From Flavicella sp965243265 (lineage in GTDB: Bacteria; Bacteroidota; Bacteroidia; Flavobacteriales; Flavobacteriaceae): a stretch of DNA of 64,000 nt. Below, piece after piece: positions 44,161 through 51,998 of the stretch. The translations under genes were made by a program, and so were the position numbers. The notes under the pieces are model-generated. The model saw nothing but the letters and a program-made list of their open reading frames with translations. It did not search any database and was not told the origin of the DNA. The stretch covers positions 248,001 through 312,000 of the forward strand of contig CBDEUL010000006.1 in NCBI GenBank assembly GCA_965243265.1. The letters run 5' to 3'. Numbering within the stretch: the first letter of the stretch is position 1; each line of letters opens with the position of its first letter.

Positions 44161-44219
44161 AAATGGCAAGCTATTTGCCTTAAACATAAAATAACACAAT
44201 TAAATAAACACAAACCAAA

Positions 44220-44720
44220 ATGAAACAATTTAAAACTTTATTAGTAGCTGCAATATTAATGTTTGGGATAAACACCTTAACACAAGCTCAAAAAACAGCT
44301 CATATAAACTTTGAAGAACTAGTTTCTTCAATGCCTGAGACAACAAAATTACAAGCTGATTTAGAAAAATTAGGAAAAACATACGGAGAAGAAATCAACA
44401 ACGCTCAAGTTGCTTTAAAAGCAAAAATTGACAAATATACAGCTGAAGAAATTTCTCAAACGGCAGAACAAAATAGATTAAGAATTGAAGAGGTTCAAAA
44501 AGACCAATTAAAAATTCAACAATTACAACAAGTTGCTCAACAAGAATTACAACAAAAAGAAAAAGCTGCTTTAGAACCAATTATTCAAAAAGCACAAGAA
44601 GCTATAAAAGCAGTAGCTACATCTAAAGGAATTATTTATGTATTAGACTCTAAGGCATTAATTGTATCTGAAGGAGAAGATTTATTACCTGCTGTTAAAA
44701 AGAGCTTAAGTATCCAATAA
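44220..44720 (+). CDS. OmpH/Skp-like periplasmic chaperone (second copy)
   Basis: A 166-aa OmpH family protein with signal peptide (about 1-23, LTQAQ), opening AHINFEELVSSMPETTKLQA, Gln-rich coiled-coil arms (about 75-120) and a final strand GIIYVLDSKALIVSEGED. It is shorter than the first copy and closer to classical Skp length. The two tandem chaperones downstream of bamA probably share clients. It ends at a hairpin terminator. Confidence 0.92.
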   Translation: MKQFKTLLVAAILMFGINTLTQAQKTAHINFEELVSSMPETTKLQADLEKLGKTYGEEINNAQVALKAKIDKYTAEEISQTAEQNRLRIEEVQKDQLKIQQLQQVAQQELQQKEKAALEPIIQKAQEAIKAVATSKGIIYVLDSKALIVSEGEDLLPAVKKSLSIQ

Positions 44721-44745
44721 GAAGTAACCCAAAACTTCTAAACTT

Positions 44746-44789
44746 AAAAAAACTCGTTTATTCTAATTTGAATAACGAGTTTTTTTATT
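44746..44789 (+). terminator. intrinsic terminator after the Skp-like genes
   Basis: AAAAAACTCGTT-ATTC pairs with GAATAACGAGTTTTTT around a short loop, followed by a T run. It lies before murI, which has its start 11 bp later. Confidence 0.8.
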
Positions 44790-44799
44790 TTTACAAAAT

Positions 44800-45588
44800 A
44801 TGAAAACACAAGAAGCTATTGGTATTTTTGATTCAGGTATTGGAGGCCTTTCCATTTGGAAAGAAGTCATTCAATTACTTCCTCATGAGAAAACAATTTA
44901 TCTTGCTGATAGCCTCAACGCTCCTTACGGTCAAAAATCAAAAGAAGAAATTATAAATCTGTGTATCAAAAACACGGAAAAACTGCTTGAGCAAAATTGT
45001 AAACTTATCATTGTAGCCTGTAATACAGCTACAACAAATGCTATTCATATACTTAGAGAAAAATATGACATTCCCTTTATAGGTATTGAACCCGCTATAA
45101 AACCAGCTCGGTTAAAAACAAAAACAAATACTATTGGTATACTAGCAACCAAAGGAACTTTAAACAGCCAACTATTTGCAGAAACTTCTAAAAAATATAT
45201 GGAAGGTATTCAAATAATAGAACAAATTGGAGAAGGTCTCGTTCCTCTTATTGAAAAAGGAGAAACGGAAAGTTTAGAAATGAAAAAATTGCTAGACCTC
45301 TATATAACTCCAATGCTAAAAAGAAACATAGATTGTTTAGTTTTGGGTTGTACTCATTACCCTTTTTTAATACCACAAATAAAGAAAATTACTCAAAACA
45401 ATATCGAAATTATTGATTCAGGACTGGCCGTTGCTAAACAAACAAAAAACATTTTAGAAGCTACTGCCCTTATCAATACAACCCCTATAGAAGTACAACA
45501 TATACTCATAAGTAATACTGAAGCAAAAAGCATAGAAAATATTATAGGGATAAACCCCAAATATAAAATAGAATCTAAAGTTTTTTAA
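44800..45588 (+). CDS. murI: glutamate racemase
   Basis: A 262-aa racemase making D-glutamate for peptidoglycan. The two catalytic cysteines are visible: Cys74 in VACNTATTNA and Cys184 in LGCTHYPFL; DSGIGGLS (11-18) binds substrate. Length is normal. The gene begins right after a terminator hairpin, so expression depends on read-through or a promoter inside the preceding gene. It ends at another strong hairpin shared with rho. Confidence 0.97.
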   Translation: MKTQEAIGIFDSGIGGLSIWKEVIQLLPHEKTIYLADSLNAPYGQKSKEEIINLCIKNTEKLLEQNCKLIIVACNTATTNAIHILREKYDIPFIGIEPAIKPARLKTKTNTIGILATKGTLNSQLFAETSKKYMEGIQIIEQIGEGLVPLIEKGETESLEMKKLLDLYITPMLKRNIDCLVLGCTHYPFLIPQIKKITQNNIEIIDSGLAVAKQTKNILEATALINTTPIEVQHILISNTEAKSIENIIGINPKYKIESKVF

Positions 45589-45626
45589 ACAAAAAAGAGG
45601 TATGTAAAACATACCTCTTTTTTGTT
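45589..45626. terminator. bidirectional intrinsic terminator
   Basis: ACAAAAAAGAGGTATGT-AAA-ACATACCTCTTTTTTGT between the convergent murI and rho genes. The stem is perfect and flanked by A/T runs on both sides. Confidence 0.9.
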
Positions 45627-45642
45627 TATTCTAAATTTCTAC

Positions 45643-47313
45643 TTACCCATTCATAGAAATCAAAAACTCTTGATTGTTAGCCGAATACTGAACTTTATCT
45701 TTAATAAACTCCATCGCCTCGATAGGGTTCATATCTGCAAGATACTTTCTCAATACCCACATACGTTGTACCGACTTAGCATCGAACAATAAATCATCTC
45801 TACGAGTACTTGATTTAATCAAATCAATTGCAGGATAAATTCTTCTGTTTGCTATATTTCTATCCAATTGAAGTTCCATGTTTCCAGTTCCTTTAAACTC
45901 CTCAAAAATAACTTCATCCATTTTAGATCCTGTTTCTGTCAATGCTGTAGCTATAATAGACAATGACCCTCCATTTTCTATATTACGAGCAGCTCCAAAA
46001 AAACGTTTCGGTTTGTGCAATGCATTGGCATCTATACCTCCAGATAGTATCTTTCCAGAAGCAGGAGCTACTGTGTTGTAAGCCCTTGCCAAACGCGTTA
46101 TAGAATCTAATAAAATAACTACATCGTGTCCACATTCTACCAAACGCTTTGCCTTTTCTAAAACAATATTAGCTACACGTACATGCTTCTCTGCTGGCTC
46201 ATCAAAAGTAGAAGCTACAACCTCTCCTTTTACACTTCTTTGCATATCAGTTACCTCTTCAGGTCTTTCATCAATCAGTAATACAAGCTGATAAACCTCT
46301 GGATGATTTTCAGCTATAGAATTTGCAATGTCTTTTAACAACATTGTTTTTCCTGTTTTAGGCTGTGCTACAATCATACCTCTTTGCCCTTTTCCTATCG
46401 GAGCAAATAAATCCATAATTCTTGTAGTCATCGTATTTTTACGATCTACTAAATTGAATTTTTCCTCTGGAAATAACGGTGTAAGATGTTCAAAAGAAAC
46501 TCTATCTCTAACCACTTTCGGGTTTAAACCGTTAATTTTAGAAACTCTAATCAATGGAAAATACTTTTCTCCCTCTTTTGGAGGACGTACATTCCCTTTT
46601 ACAGTATCTCCTGTTTTTAATCCAAATAATTTAATTTGAGATTGAGATACATAAATATCATCTGGAGAAGATAAATAATTGTAATCCGATGATCTCAAAA
46701 AACCATACCCATCTTGCATCATCTCTAAAACCCCTTCACTCTCAATAATACCATCAAACTCATAATCTGGGTCTCTGTATTTATTATTGCTCTTGTTAAA
46801 GTTTTTATCCTTATGCTGTTGGTTTTTATTCTTTTGGTGCTGGCGTTGTTTATTGTCTCGGTTATTATTGTTGTTATTCTGCCTCACCTCTTTCTTAGGA
46901 GTCCCTTCTTCTCTCTTACCGTCCCTGTTATTCACATTGTTCTTGTGTTTAGAAACTACAGGAGCTTTTTTTGACTCTTCTGATTTTACAACTTCTTCTT
47001 TTACAATTTTATCTTCTGAAGGTTTAACCACTGTTTCTTCTTTTTTAGAAACAGGTTCTTTTACAGAAACAACTTCTTTTTCTTTTGGATTCTCTTTAGG
47101 AGTTACTCTTCTTCGTTTCGGCTTAGAAACAGTTTCTTTTTCTGAAACAGTTTCCTTTTTAGACTCTGAAGTTACTGCTGCAGCTTGCGCATCTAAAATT
47201 TGATAAACCAAATCAAGTTTTTTTAATTGACTCGTTTTCTTTAACCCAATAGTCTTTGCAATAGCTTGTAACTCTACCAGAGTTTTCTCCTTTAGCTGTG
47301 AAATTTCAAACAT
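45643..47313 (-). CDS. rho: transcription termination factor Rho
   Basis: A 556-aa Rho hexamer subunit. It has an N-terminal Rho_N domain (about 1-45), a long charged and Asn-rich disordered insertion (about 50-180: runs of Lys, Glu, Asn and Gln), an RNA-binding cold-shock domain (about 190-265, GVLEMMQDGYGFLRSSDYNY) and the ATPase core with Walker A QPKTGKT (about 315-322) and VILLDSITRLARAYN. The ~130-aa insertion is the reason for the extra length compared with the 419 aa of E. coli. Such insertions are known in Bacteroidota and promote phase separation in some species. Confidence 0.97.
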   Translation of the reverse strand: MFEISQLKEKTLVELQAIAKTIGLKKTSQLKKLDLVYQILDAQAAAVTSESKKETVSEKETVSKPKRRRVTPKENPKEKEVVSVKEPVSKKEETVVKPSEDKIVKEEVVKSEESKKAPVVSKHKNNVNNRDGKREEGTPKKEVRQNNNNNNRDNKQRQHQKNKNQQHKDKNFNKSNNKYRDPDYEFDGIIESEGVLEMMQDGYGFLRSSDYNYLSSPDDIYVSQSQIKLFGLKTGDTVKGNVRPPKEGEKYFPLIRVSKINGLNPKVVRDRVSFEHLTPLFPEEKFNLVDRKNTMTTRIMDLFAPIGKGQRGMIVAQPKTGKTMLLKDIANSIAENHPEVYQLVLLIDERPEEVTDMQRSVKGEVVASTFDEPAEKHVRVANIVLEKAKRLVECGHDVVILLDSITRLARAYNTVAPASGKILSGGIDANALHKPKRFFGAARNIENGGSLSIIATALTETGSKMDEVIFEEFKGTGNMELQLDRNIANRRIYPAIDLIKSSTRRDDLLFDAKSVQRMWVLRKYLADMNPIEAMEFIKDKVQYSANNQEFLISMNG

Positions 47314-47531
47314 TTAATATGTGTAATTAAGGTGGTATTTTCTTTTCTTAAAAAAGAATTTGATAAAATGTGTGTGATATATTTTGGATATATACTGATG
47401 CAGATTCTTACTAAACAATATATAATAAGCAGGTTAGCTTACCCAGCAAATATATGTATTTCTTTTTAGTTACAAAATGAATATTTTAAAAATAAAGTCC
47501 TACTTTTGTTGAGTATTTACTAGTAAAAAAA

Positions 47532-47966
47532 ATGATACAACGCATACAATCTGTATATCTAATACTATCAGCAGTTATTTCTGTTGTAACTATTTTAACT
47601 TTCAATTTATGGACTTATGAAAACAATGAGTTCCTAAAAGTTATAGACACACTATACAGTGAGCGTTTTTTAATAAAATCAATTGGGATTTCGTTTATTA
47701 TTTCAGCTGTACTTTCTGTTTTTACAATTTTTAATTTTAAAAACAGACAAAATCAGTTTGTCATGGGACGAATTAATATCCTAATCAACTTCTATTTATT
47801 AGGAGTATTGATAATTGAATCTCTAAACTTATCTGGAGAAACAACTGTTTCTGAGAAAGGTATTGGGATGTTCACTCCTCTTATTTGTATTATCTTGCTT
47901 GTCATGGCTAATAAAGCAATTAAGAAAGATGAAGATCTTGTAAAATCTGTAGATCGATTACGATAA
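47532..47966 (+). CDS. DUF4293 membrane protein
   Basis: A 144-aa inner-membrane protein with four membrane helices (about 6-25, 50-69, 80-98 and 110-128). It opens MIQRIQSVYLILSAVISVV, the signature of DUF4293, and has a charged tail IKKDEDLVKSVDRLR. In Bacteroidota it is typically found next to rho, as here (divergent). No function is known. Confidence 0.88.
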   Translation: MIQRIQSVYLILSAVISVVTILTFNLWTYENNEFLKVIDTLYSERFLIKSIGISFIISAVLSVFTIFNFKNRQNQFVMGRINILINFYLLGVLIIESLNLSGETTVSEKGIGMFTPLICIILLVMANKAIKKDEDLVKSVDRLR

Positions 47967-47994
47967 CCCCTAACATCTTAGTTTATTTAGTGCG

Positions 47995-48029
47995 AAAAAA
48001 GTCCGAAGGTTTTCCCTTCGGTCTTTTTA
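47995..48029 (+). terminator. intrinsic terminator
   Basis: GTCCGAAGG-TTTTC-CCTTCGGTC followed by a T run, downstream of the DUF4293 gene. Confidence 0.85.
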
Positions 48030-48091
48030 TTTTGTAAATTTCGACAACCTCCCCATAAACAGGTATCTAAATATTTGCCTTTTTTACGGTA

Positions 48092-48122
48092 TTGCGGAGA
48101 AATCTCTTTAAAAATATATTTG
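48092..48122 (+). promoter_or_regulatory. Bacteroidota promoter for the response regulator gene
   Basis: TTG (48092-48094), a 20-bp spacer and TATATTTG (48115-48122) form a full consensus promoter 9 bp before the start codon, so the mRNA leader is very short. Confidence 0.65.
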
Positions 48123-48131
48123 TAATAGAAA

Positions 48132-48797
48132 ATGATGAATAAAAAACAAATTACAGTTCACATTGCAGATGACCATGAAATTCTAATCGACGGAATTGTC
48201 GCTGTATTAAGTAATGAAGAAGACATTGATGTTGTTGGAAAATCTATAAATGGAAAACAAGTTTTAAACTGGTTTGAAGAAAACACATCTGATATTTTAG
48301 TATTAGATATAAACATGCCAGAAGTTGATGGTATTGAAGCCTTAAGGAAACTTCAAGAACTAAATACCGAAACAAAAGTCATTATACTATCTAGTTATGA
48401 TGATGTAAAACTAATAAAAGAAGTGCTAAAAATTGGAGCCAGTGGCTTTTTGGCTAAAAAATGTGCAGGAGAGCATATTGTTGAAGCTATCAGAACAGTA
48501 CAAAAAGGTGAACAATATTTTAGCCAATCAGTTCAACAAAGTATGATTTCATCTATTGTTGGAGCTGATAAAAAGCAAAAGATCAATCAAGATGGTGTTT
48601 TTGTAAGCTCATTGACAAACAGAGAATTAGAAGTTCTAAAACTTATAAGTGAAGAGCTAAGCTCTAAAGAAATAGCTGAGAAATTATTTATAAGTACAAG
48701 TACTGTAGACACCTACAGAAAGAACTTACTTAAAAAACTAAAAGTTAAAAACTCTGTTGGACTGGCAATGTATGCCGTAAAAAACAAACTATTGTAA
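48132..48797 (+). CDS. NarL/FixJ-type response regulator
   Basis: A 221-aa regulator. Receiver domain (about 6-125) with acidic pocket ADDHE (12-16), phosphoacceptor Asp59 in VLDINMPEVDG and Lys in LAKKCAG. C-terminal LuxR-type helix-turn-helix (about 158-218: SLTNRELEVLKLISEELSSK, then TSTVDTYRKNLLKKL). A histidine kinase of the matching NarL-partner type lies 0.8 kb downstream on the same strand, with a lipoprotein gene between, so the three likely form one signalling unit. A second ATG codon follows the first directly; either may serve as start. Confidence 0.95.
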   Translation: MMNKKQITVHIADDHEILIDGIVAVLSNEEDIDVVGKSINGKQVLNWFEENTSDILVLDINMPEVDGIEALRKLQELNTETKVIILSSYDDVKLIKEVLKIGASGFLAKKCAGEHIVEAIRTVQKGEQYFSQSVQQSMISSIVGADKKQKINQDGVFVSSLTNRELEVLKLISEELSSKEIAEKLFISTSTVDTYRKNLLKKLKVKNSVGLAMYAVKNKLL

Positions 48798-48822
48798 AAT
48801 CATACCTACCCCTAATGATTTT

Positions 48823-48864
48823 AAAATAGCTTTAAAGCCGAAAGGTTTTAAAGCTATTTTTTTT
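48823..48864 (+). terminator. intrinsic terminator
   Basis: AAAATAGCTTTAAAGCC-GAAA-GG-TTTTAAAGCTATTTT followed by T residues. It lies between the response regulator gene and the lipoprotein gene, so the latter pair is probably transcribed from a separate promoter. Confidence 0.85.
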
Positions 48865-48904
48865 ACACAATGTTTAAATAATTATTAATTAAAACCTCAA
48901 CCTC

Positions 48905-49600
48905 ATGAAAAAAGCAATCTTACTTTTATCACTATCAAGTCTTCTTGGTGTGTTTTATTCTTGTAGTAATGATGACACACAACTTGAAGAAAGTGTATCA
49001 TCAGAAATGCCCTTAAAATCGTATACGCTATCTAAAGACGCTAATGGAAGCTATACTTTAGATTACAATGTAGCAGATGGTATTGATACCGAAATCTCTA
49101 AATCTAGTGGTGTAAACAATGTTCTTTTAAACAAAGGGACAAACACTACAAACAACAATAGTACTAAACTAAACTTAGAAAATGATCAATTGACGGTAGA
49201 TTTCATTACCGAAAATGGAGTAGACATCCCTAGTATCGGATTACTTGACACTCCTTTAACATCAACAGCTAACAAAGGAACTACAATGGGAAAAAGCCCT
49301 AATGATTTAACATCATATCAAATAAGCTTATTAGAAAATGGTGAATATTTATTAGAGTTTACTTTAAGTGACAATTCTGTTCCTTCTTTTGAATTTAACG
49401 AAGCTGAAAACAGACACGAAGTAGTTATACGAGAAGGCGACAACAAAGGAGTTAACTCTTATTCAAAAAAATATACAAAGTTAGAAGATGTACAATTAAG
49501 AATTATATTCGTATATATGCATACGTATAATTCAAAAACAACAGATGGCCCTGGAGGAGGATCTACCTGGGGACCACCTTATTTCACTTCTCCCAGTTAA
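48905..49600 (+). CDS. lipoprotein of unknown function
   Basis: A 231-aa lipoprotein (Cys20 in GVFYSC), acidic and Asn/Ser/Thr-rich, with no known domain. The region about 85-105 carries many Asn/Thr (TNTTNNNSTKLNLEN), and the end is Gly/Pro-rich (DGPGGGSTWGPPYFTSPS). It stops 3 bp before the TPR histidine kinase gene, so the two are translated from one mRNA. It may be an envelope signal partner of the kinase; that is inferred from position alone. Confidence 0.75.
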   Translation: MKKAILLLSLSSLLGVFYSCSNDDTQLEESVSSEMPLKSYTLSKDANGSYTLDYNVADGIDTEISKSSGVNNVLLNKGTNTTNNNSTKLNLENDQLTVDFITENGVDIPSIGLLDTPLTSTANKGTTMGKSPNDLTSYQISLLENGEYLLEFTLSDNSVPSFEFNEAENRHEVVIREGDNKGVNSYSKKYTKLEDVQLRIIFVYMHTYNSKTTDGPGGGSTWGPPYFTSPS

Positions 49601-49603
49601 AAC

Positions 49604-51361
49604 ATGAGAATATTTATTTTTATTCAATTAATCTTAGCCTTTGCTCCTTTATATGCAAAGGCTAACTTTATTGATTATAAAAAAGAAATTTCCCATTTAG
49701 ATTCTTTGTTAAAAACAGGAGAAAAAAAAAATTCTGAAAAAAAAAATAAAGAAACCTTAAAAATATTACTTCAATCTTCAGAATTAGCTAAACAACAAAA
49801 TGACAGTACTCAATTAATAAAGAATTATTATCTTATTTCTCAAATTTTAAGAAAAACAAACAACTTTGAAAAAGCATTGCATTATGCTCAACTTGCCTTT
49901 AACCATAATGTATTAGAAAAAGATACACTACTTTACTTAGAAAATACCCTAAGATTAACCGGAGCTCATTTTGAACTTTATCGAAAAGATTCTAGTAAAT
50001 ACAAAAAGCACATACAAAATGTTAAATCTCTTTCCGAAAAAATCTTAAAAATTACAGGAACCTCCAATAATTTCGATACTCATAAAAAAAAGGCTTTCCT
50101 TTTTTTTTCTACATATCATTTTTGCTCAAAAGAATACCACTTAGCCGAACAATACAGTCTCAAAACTATAGAAATTGATAAAAGACTAAAAGACTCTTTA
50201 GGCTTAGTTCACTCTTATAATACTTTAGCAAATAACTTAACTAATATAAACCAATATAAAAAAGCAGAAAATTATTATCAAAAAGCTTTAGATATCCTTT
50301 TAAAAATTGGAAATAAAAAAGATAACGAGCATAATAAATTCAGAAGTTTCCTCTATGGAAATTTAGCTTGGGCAAAATACCATTTAAAAGATTACAAAGC
50401 ATATGATTACCAATTAAAACATACAAAATTAAATGACAGCTTACGAGACTCTGAATTCGATGCTATTATAAATGAGATAGAAGCCAAACACAATGTAGAT
50501 ATTGTAAAACAAAACGAAGAAAAAAAACGTCTTGTAGAAGTCCAAAAAAGAAAACGCTTTCAAAATTGGAGTATTGGTCTTGGTTTATTAGCTATAATTT
50601 TAGCCATAAGTTTTTGGGTATTTAGTTTAAACGCCAAACTAAAGCGTAAAAATATTACCTTAGAATTGAACCAAAGCAAGCTTTTAAAAGAAAAAGAAAT
50701 TGAAAAGCTACGCAACGAAAGTCAAATAAAAATACTGAACGCAACCTTAGATGGTAAGGAAGTAGAACGTAAAGAAATTGCGGAAACACTACATGATAGT
50801 GTAAGCGCCTTACTTTCTGCTGCCAATTTACATTTACAAGCCAGTAAAAGAGTTATTGAGGGTAAAATACCTGAAGAAATCAATAAAACTCAGAATATAA
50901 TTGACGAAGCATCTGTAAAAGTTCGAGACTTATCTCATAATTTAATCTCTTCTGTTTTATTAAAATTTGGATTGAGTTATGCCATCCAGGATTTTTGTGA
51001 AAAATACTCCAATTCACAATTGGAAATTATATCAAATATTCCCCCTCTAAAGCGTTATGACCAAGCCTTTGAAATTAAAATGAATAATATTGTTGAAGAA
51101 TTCATCAATAATGTTATCAAACATAGCAATGCGGAACAAGCTTATGTAAAGATTAGGGAAACAGATGGGATTTTAAACATTCAAATTTTTGACGACGGTG
51201 ATGGGTTTGACACCAAAAAACAACGTAAATCTGACGGAATGGGATTGAGCCATATTGAAGCTCGATTAAAAATGATGAAAGGAAACCTTAAAATTGTTTC
51301 TAGTACAGGTGAAGGAACAAAAATATTTGTTACAGTTCCTATAGTCAACAAAACGGTTTAA
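49604..51361 (+). CDS. TPR-containing sensor histidine kinase
   Basis: A 585-aa kinase. Signal peptide (about 1-18, ending AKA), a periplasmic TPR-like region (about 30-300; NNFEKALHYAQLAFNHNV, NQYKKAENYYQKALDILLKI), one membrane helix (about 319-341), a coiled coil, then a HisKA_3-like dimerisation helix with His397 in IAETLHDSVSALLSAA. The ATPase domain shows NVIKHSNAEQAYVKI (N box), FDDGDGFD and GMGLSHIEARL. This kinase type pairs with NarL regulators, and one sits just upstream at 48132. What the TPR domain senses is unknown; the co-transcribed lipoprotein is a candidate. Confidence 0.92.
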   Translation: MRIFIFIQLILAFAPLYAKANFIDYKKEISHLDSLLKTGEKKNSEKKNKETLKILLQSSELAKQQNDSTQLIKNYYLISQILRKTNNFEKALHYAQLAFNHNVLEKDTLLYLENTLRLTGAHFELYRKDSSKYKKHIQNVKSLSEKILKITGTSNNFDTHKKKAFLFFSTYHFCSKEYHLAEQYSLKTIEIDKRLKDSLGLVHSYNTLANNLTNINQYKKAENYYQKALDILLKIGNKKDNEHNKFRSFLYGNLAWAKYHLKDYKAYDYQLKHTKLNDSLRDSEFDAIINEIEAKHNVDIVKQNEEKKRLVEVQKRKRFQNWSIGLGLLAIILAISFWVFSLNAKLKRKNITLELNQSKLLKEKEIEKLRNESQIKILNATLDGKEVERKEIAETLHDSVSALLSAANLHLQASKRVIEGKIPEEINKTQNIIDEASVKVRDLSHNLISSVLLKFGLSYAIQDFCEKYSNSQLEIISNIPPLKRYDQAFEIKMNNIVEEFINNVIKHSNAEQAYVKIRETDGILNIQIFDDGDGFDTKKQRKSDGMGLSHIEARLKMMKGNLKIVSSTGEGTKIFVTVPIVNKTV

Positions 51362-51387
51362 TCCACTTCTTAAAAAGTTAATCTGAG

Positions 51388-51936
51388 TTAGACCTTTTCT
51401 TCTTTCTTTTTAAATGTATATCGAACACCATAAATGATAATTTGTGGTGCAAAACTCATATGTATACTCCACTGTTTAGCTACTTTATAATCCAAAGCAA
51501 AACCTATTACAGGGTTCAATTCATTTTTAATTAAAAAAGTATTTCTTAAAGGTATTCCTTCAACATGCTGTAGTCTTCCATGGTAACCGTATATAAAACC
51601 AAATCCATAATTCAATGCAAACTTTTTTGTAAAGTTTACTGCTCTACTATAAAAAAGACCTACTGTAGGATCGTCATATGAATTTCGAAAAACGGTTATT
51701 TCCCAGCTTTTATAATTTGCCCCTATATACCAAACATCATGAAAAATTTCAGGATTCCTTTCTCTATTAGTATGGTAACCTAAAGGCATAAATGTTATTC
51801 CACTCTCTAACTCTTTTCCCCATACTTTTTGGAAAAAATTCTTCTTAGCAGGAATCGTATCATTCTGCTCTTGAGAGAAAGCCATCGTTCCCATAAAAAG
51901 AAACAAGCTCAATACAATAAGTTTATTTTTTTTCAT
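51388..51936 (-). CDS. predicted outer-membrane protein, unknown function
   Basis: A 182-aa protein with a signal peptide (about 1-21, MAFSQ) and alternating strands with aromatic residues (GITFMPLGYHTNRERN, VWYIGANYKSWEITVF, FALNYGFGFIYGYHGR), ending near IIIYGVRYTF, then a charged tail. It has no family I can name. It is convergent with the histidine kinase gene and lies after the terminator of the gat operon. Confidence 0.7.
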   Translation of the reverse strand: MKKNKLIVLSLFLFMGTMAFSQEQNDTIPAKKNFFQKVWGKELESGITFMPLGYHTNRERNPEIFHDVWYIGANYKSWEITVFRNSYDDPTVGLFYSRAVNFTKKFALNYGFGFIYGYHGRLQHVEGIPLRNTFLIKNELNPVIGFALDYKVAKQWSIHMSFAPQIIIYGVRYTFKKKEEKV

Positions 51937-51956
51937 TTTAATATCTTTCTAAAACC

Positions 51957-51985
51957 AAAAGAGCTTGCAAAATGCAAACTCTTTT
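51957..51985 (-). terminator. intrinsic terminator of the gatC-gatA-gatB/aspS operon
   Basis: AAAAGAG-TTGCA pairs with TGCAA-CTCTTTT around a three-base loop with one mismatch; U residues follow on the minus strand. It starts 14 bp after the fusion gene's stop. Confidence 0.8.
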
Positions 51986-51998
51986 AATTTATATAAAC

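Noticed and set aside
46787..47203. 138-codon plus-strand frame rich in Leu, Ser and Phe
   Set aside because: It is the complement of the low-complexity insertion of rho; no start context or homology supports it.
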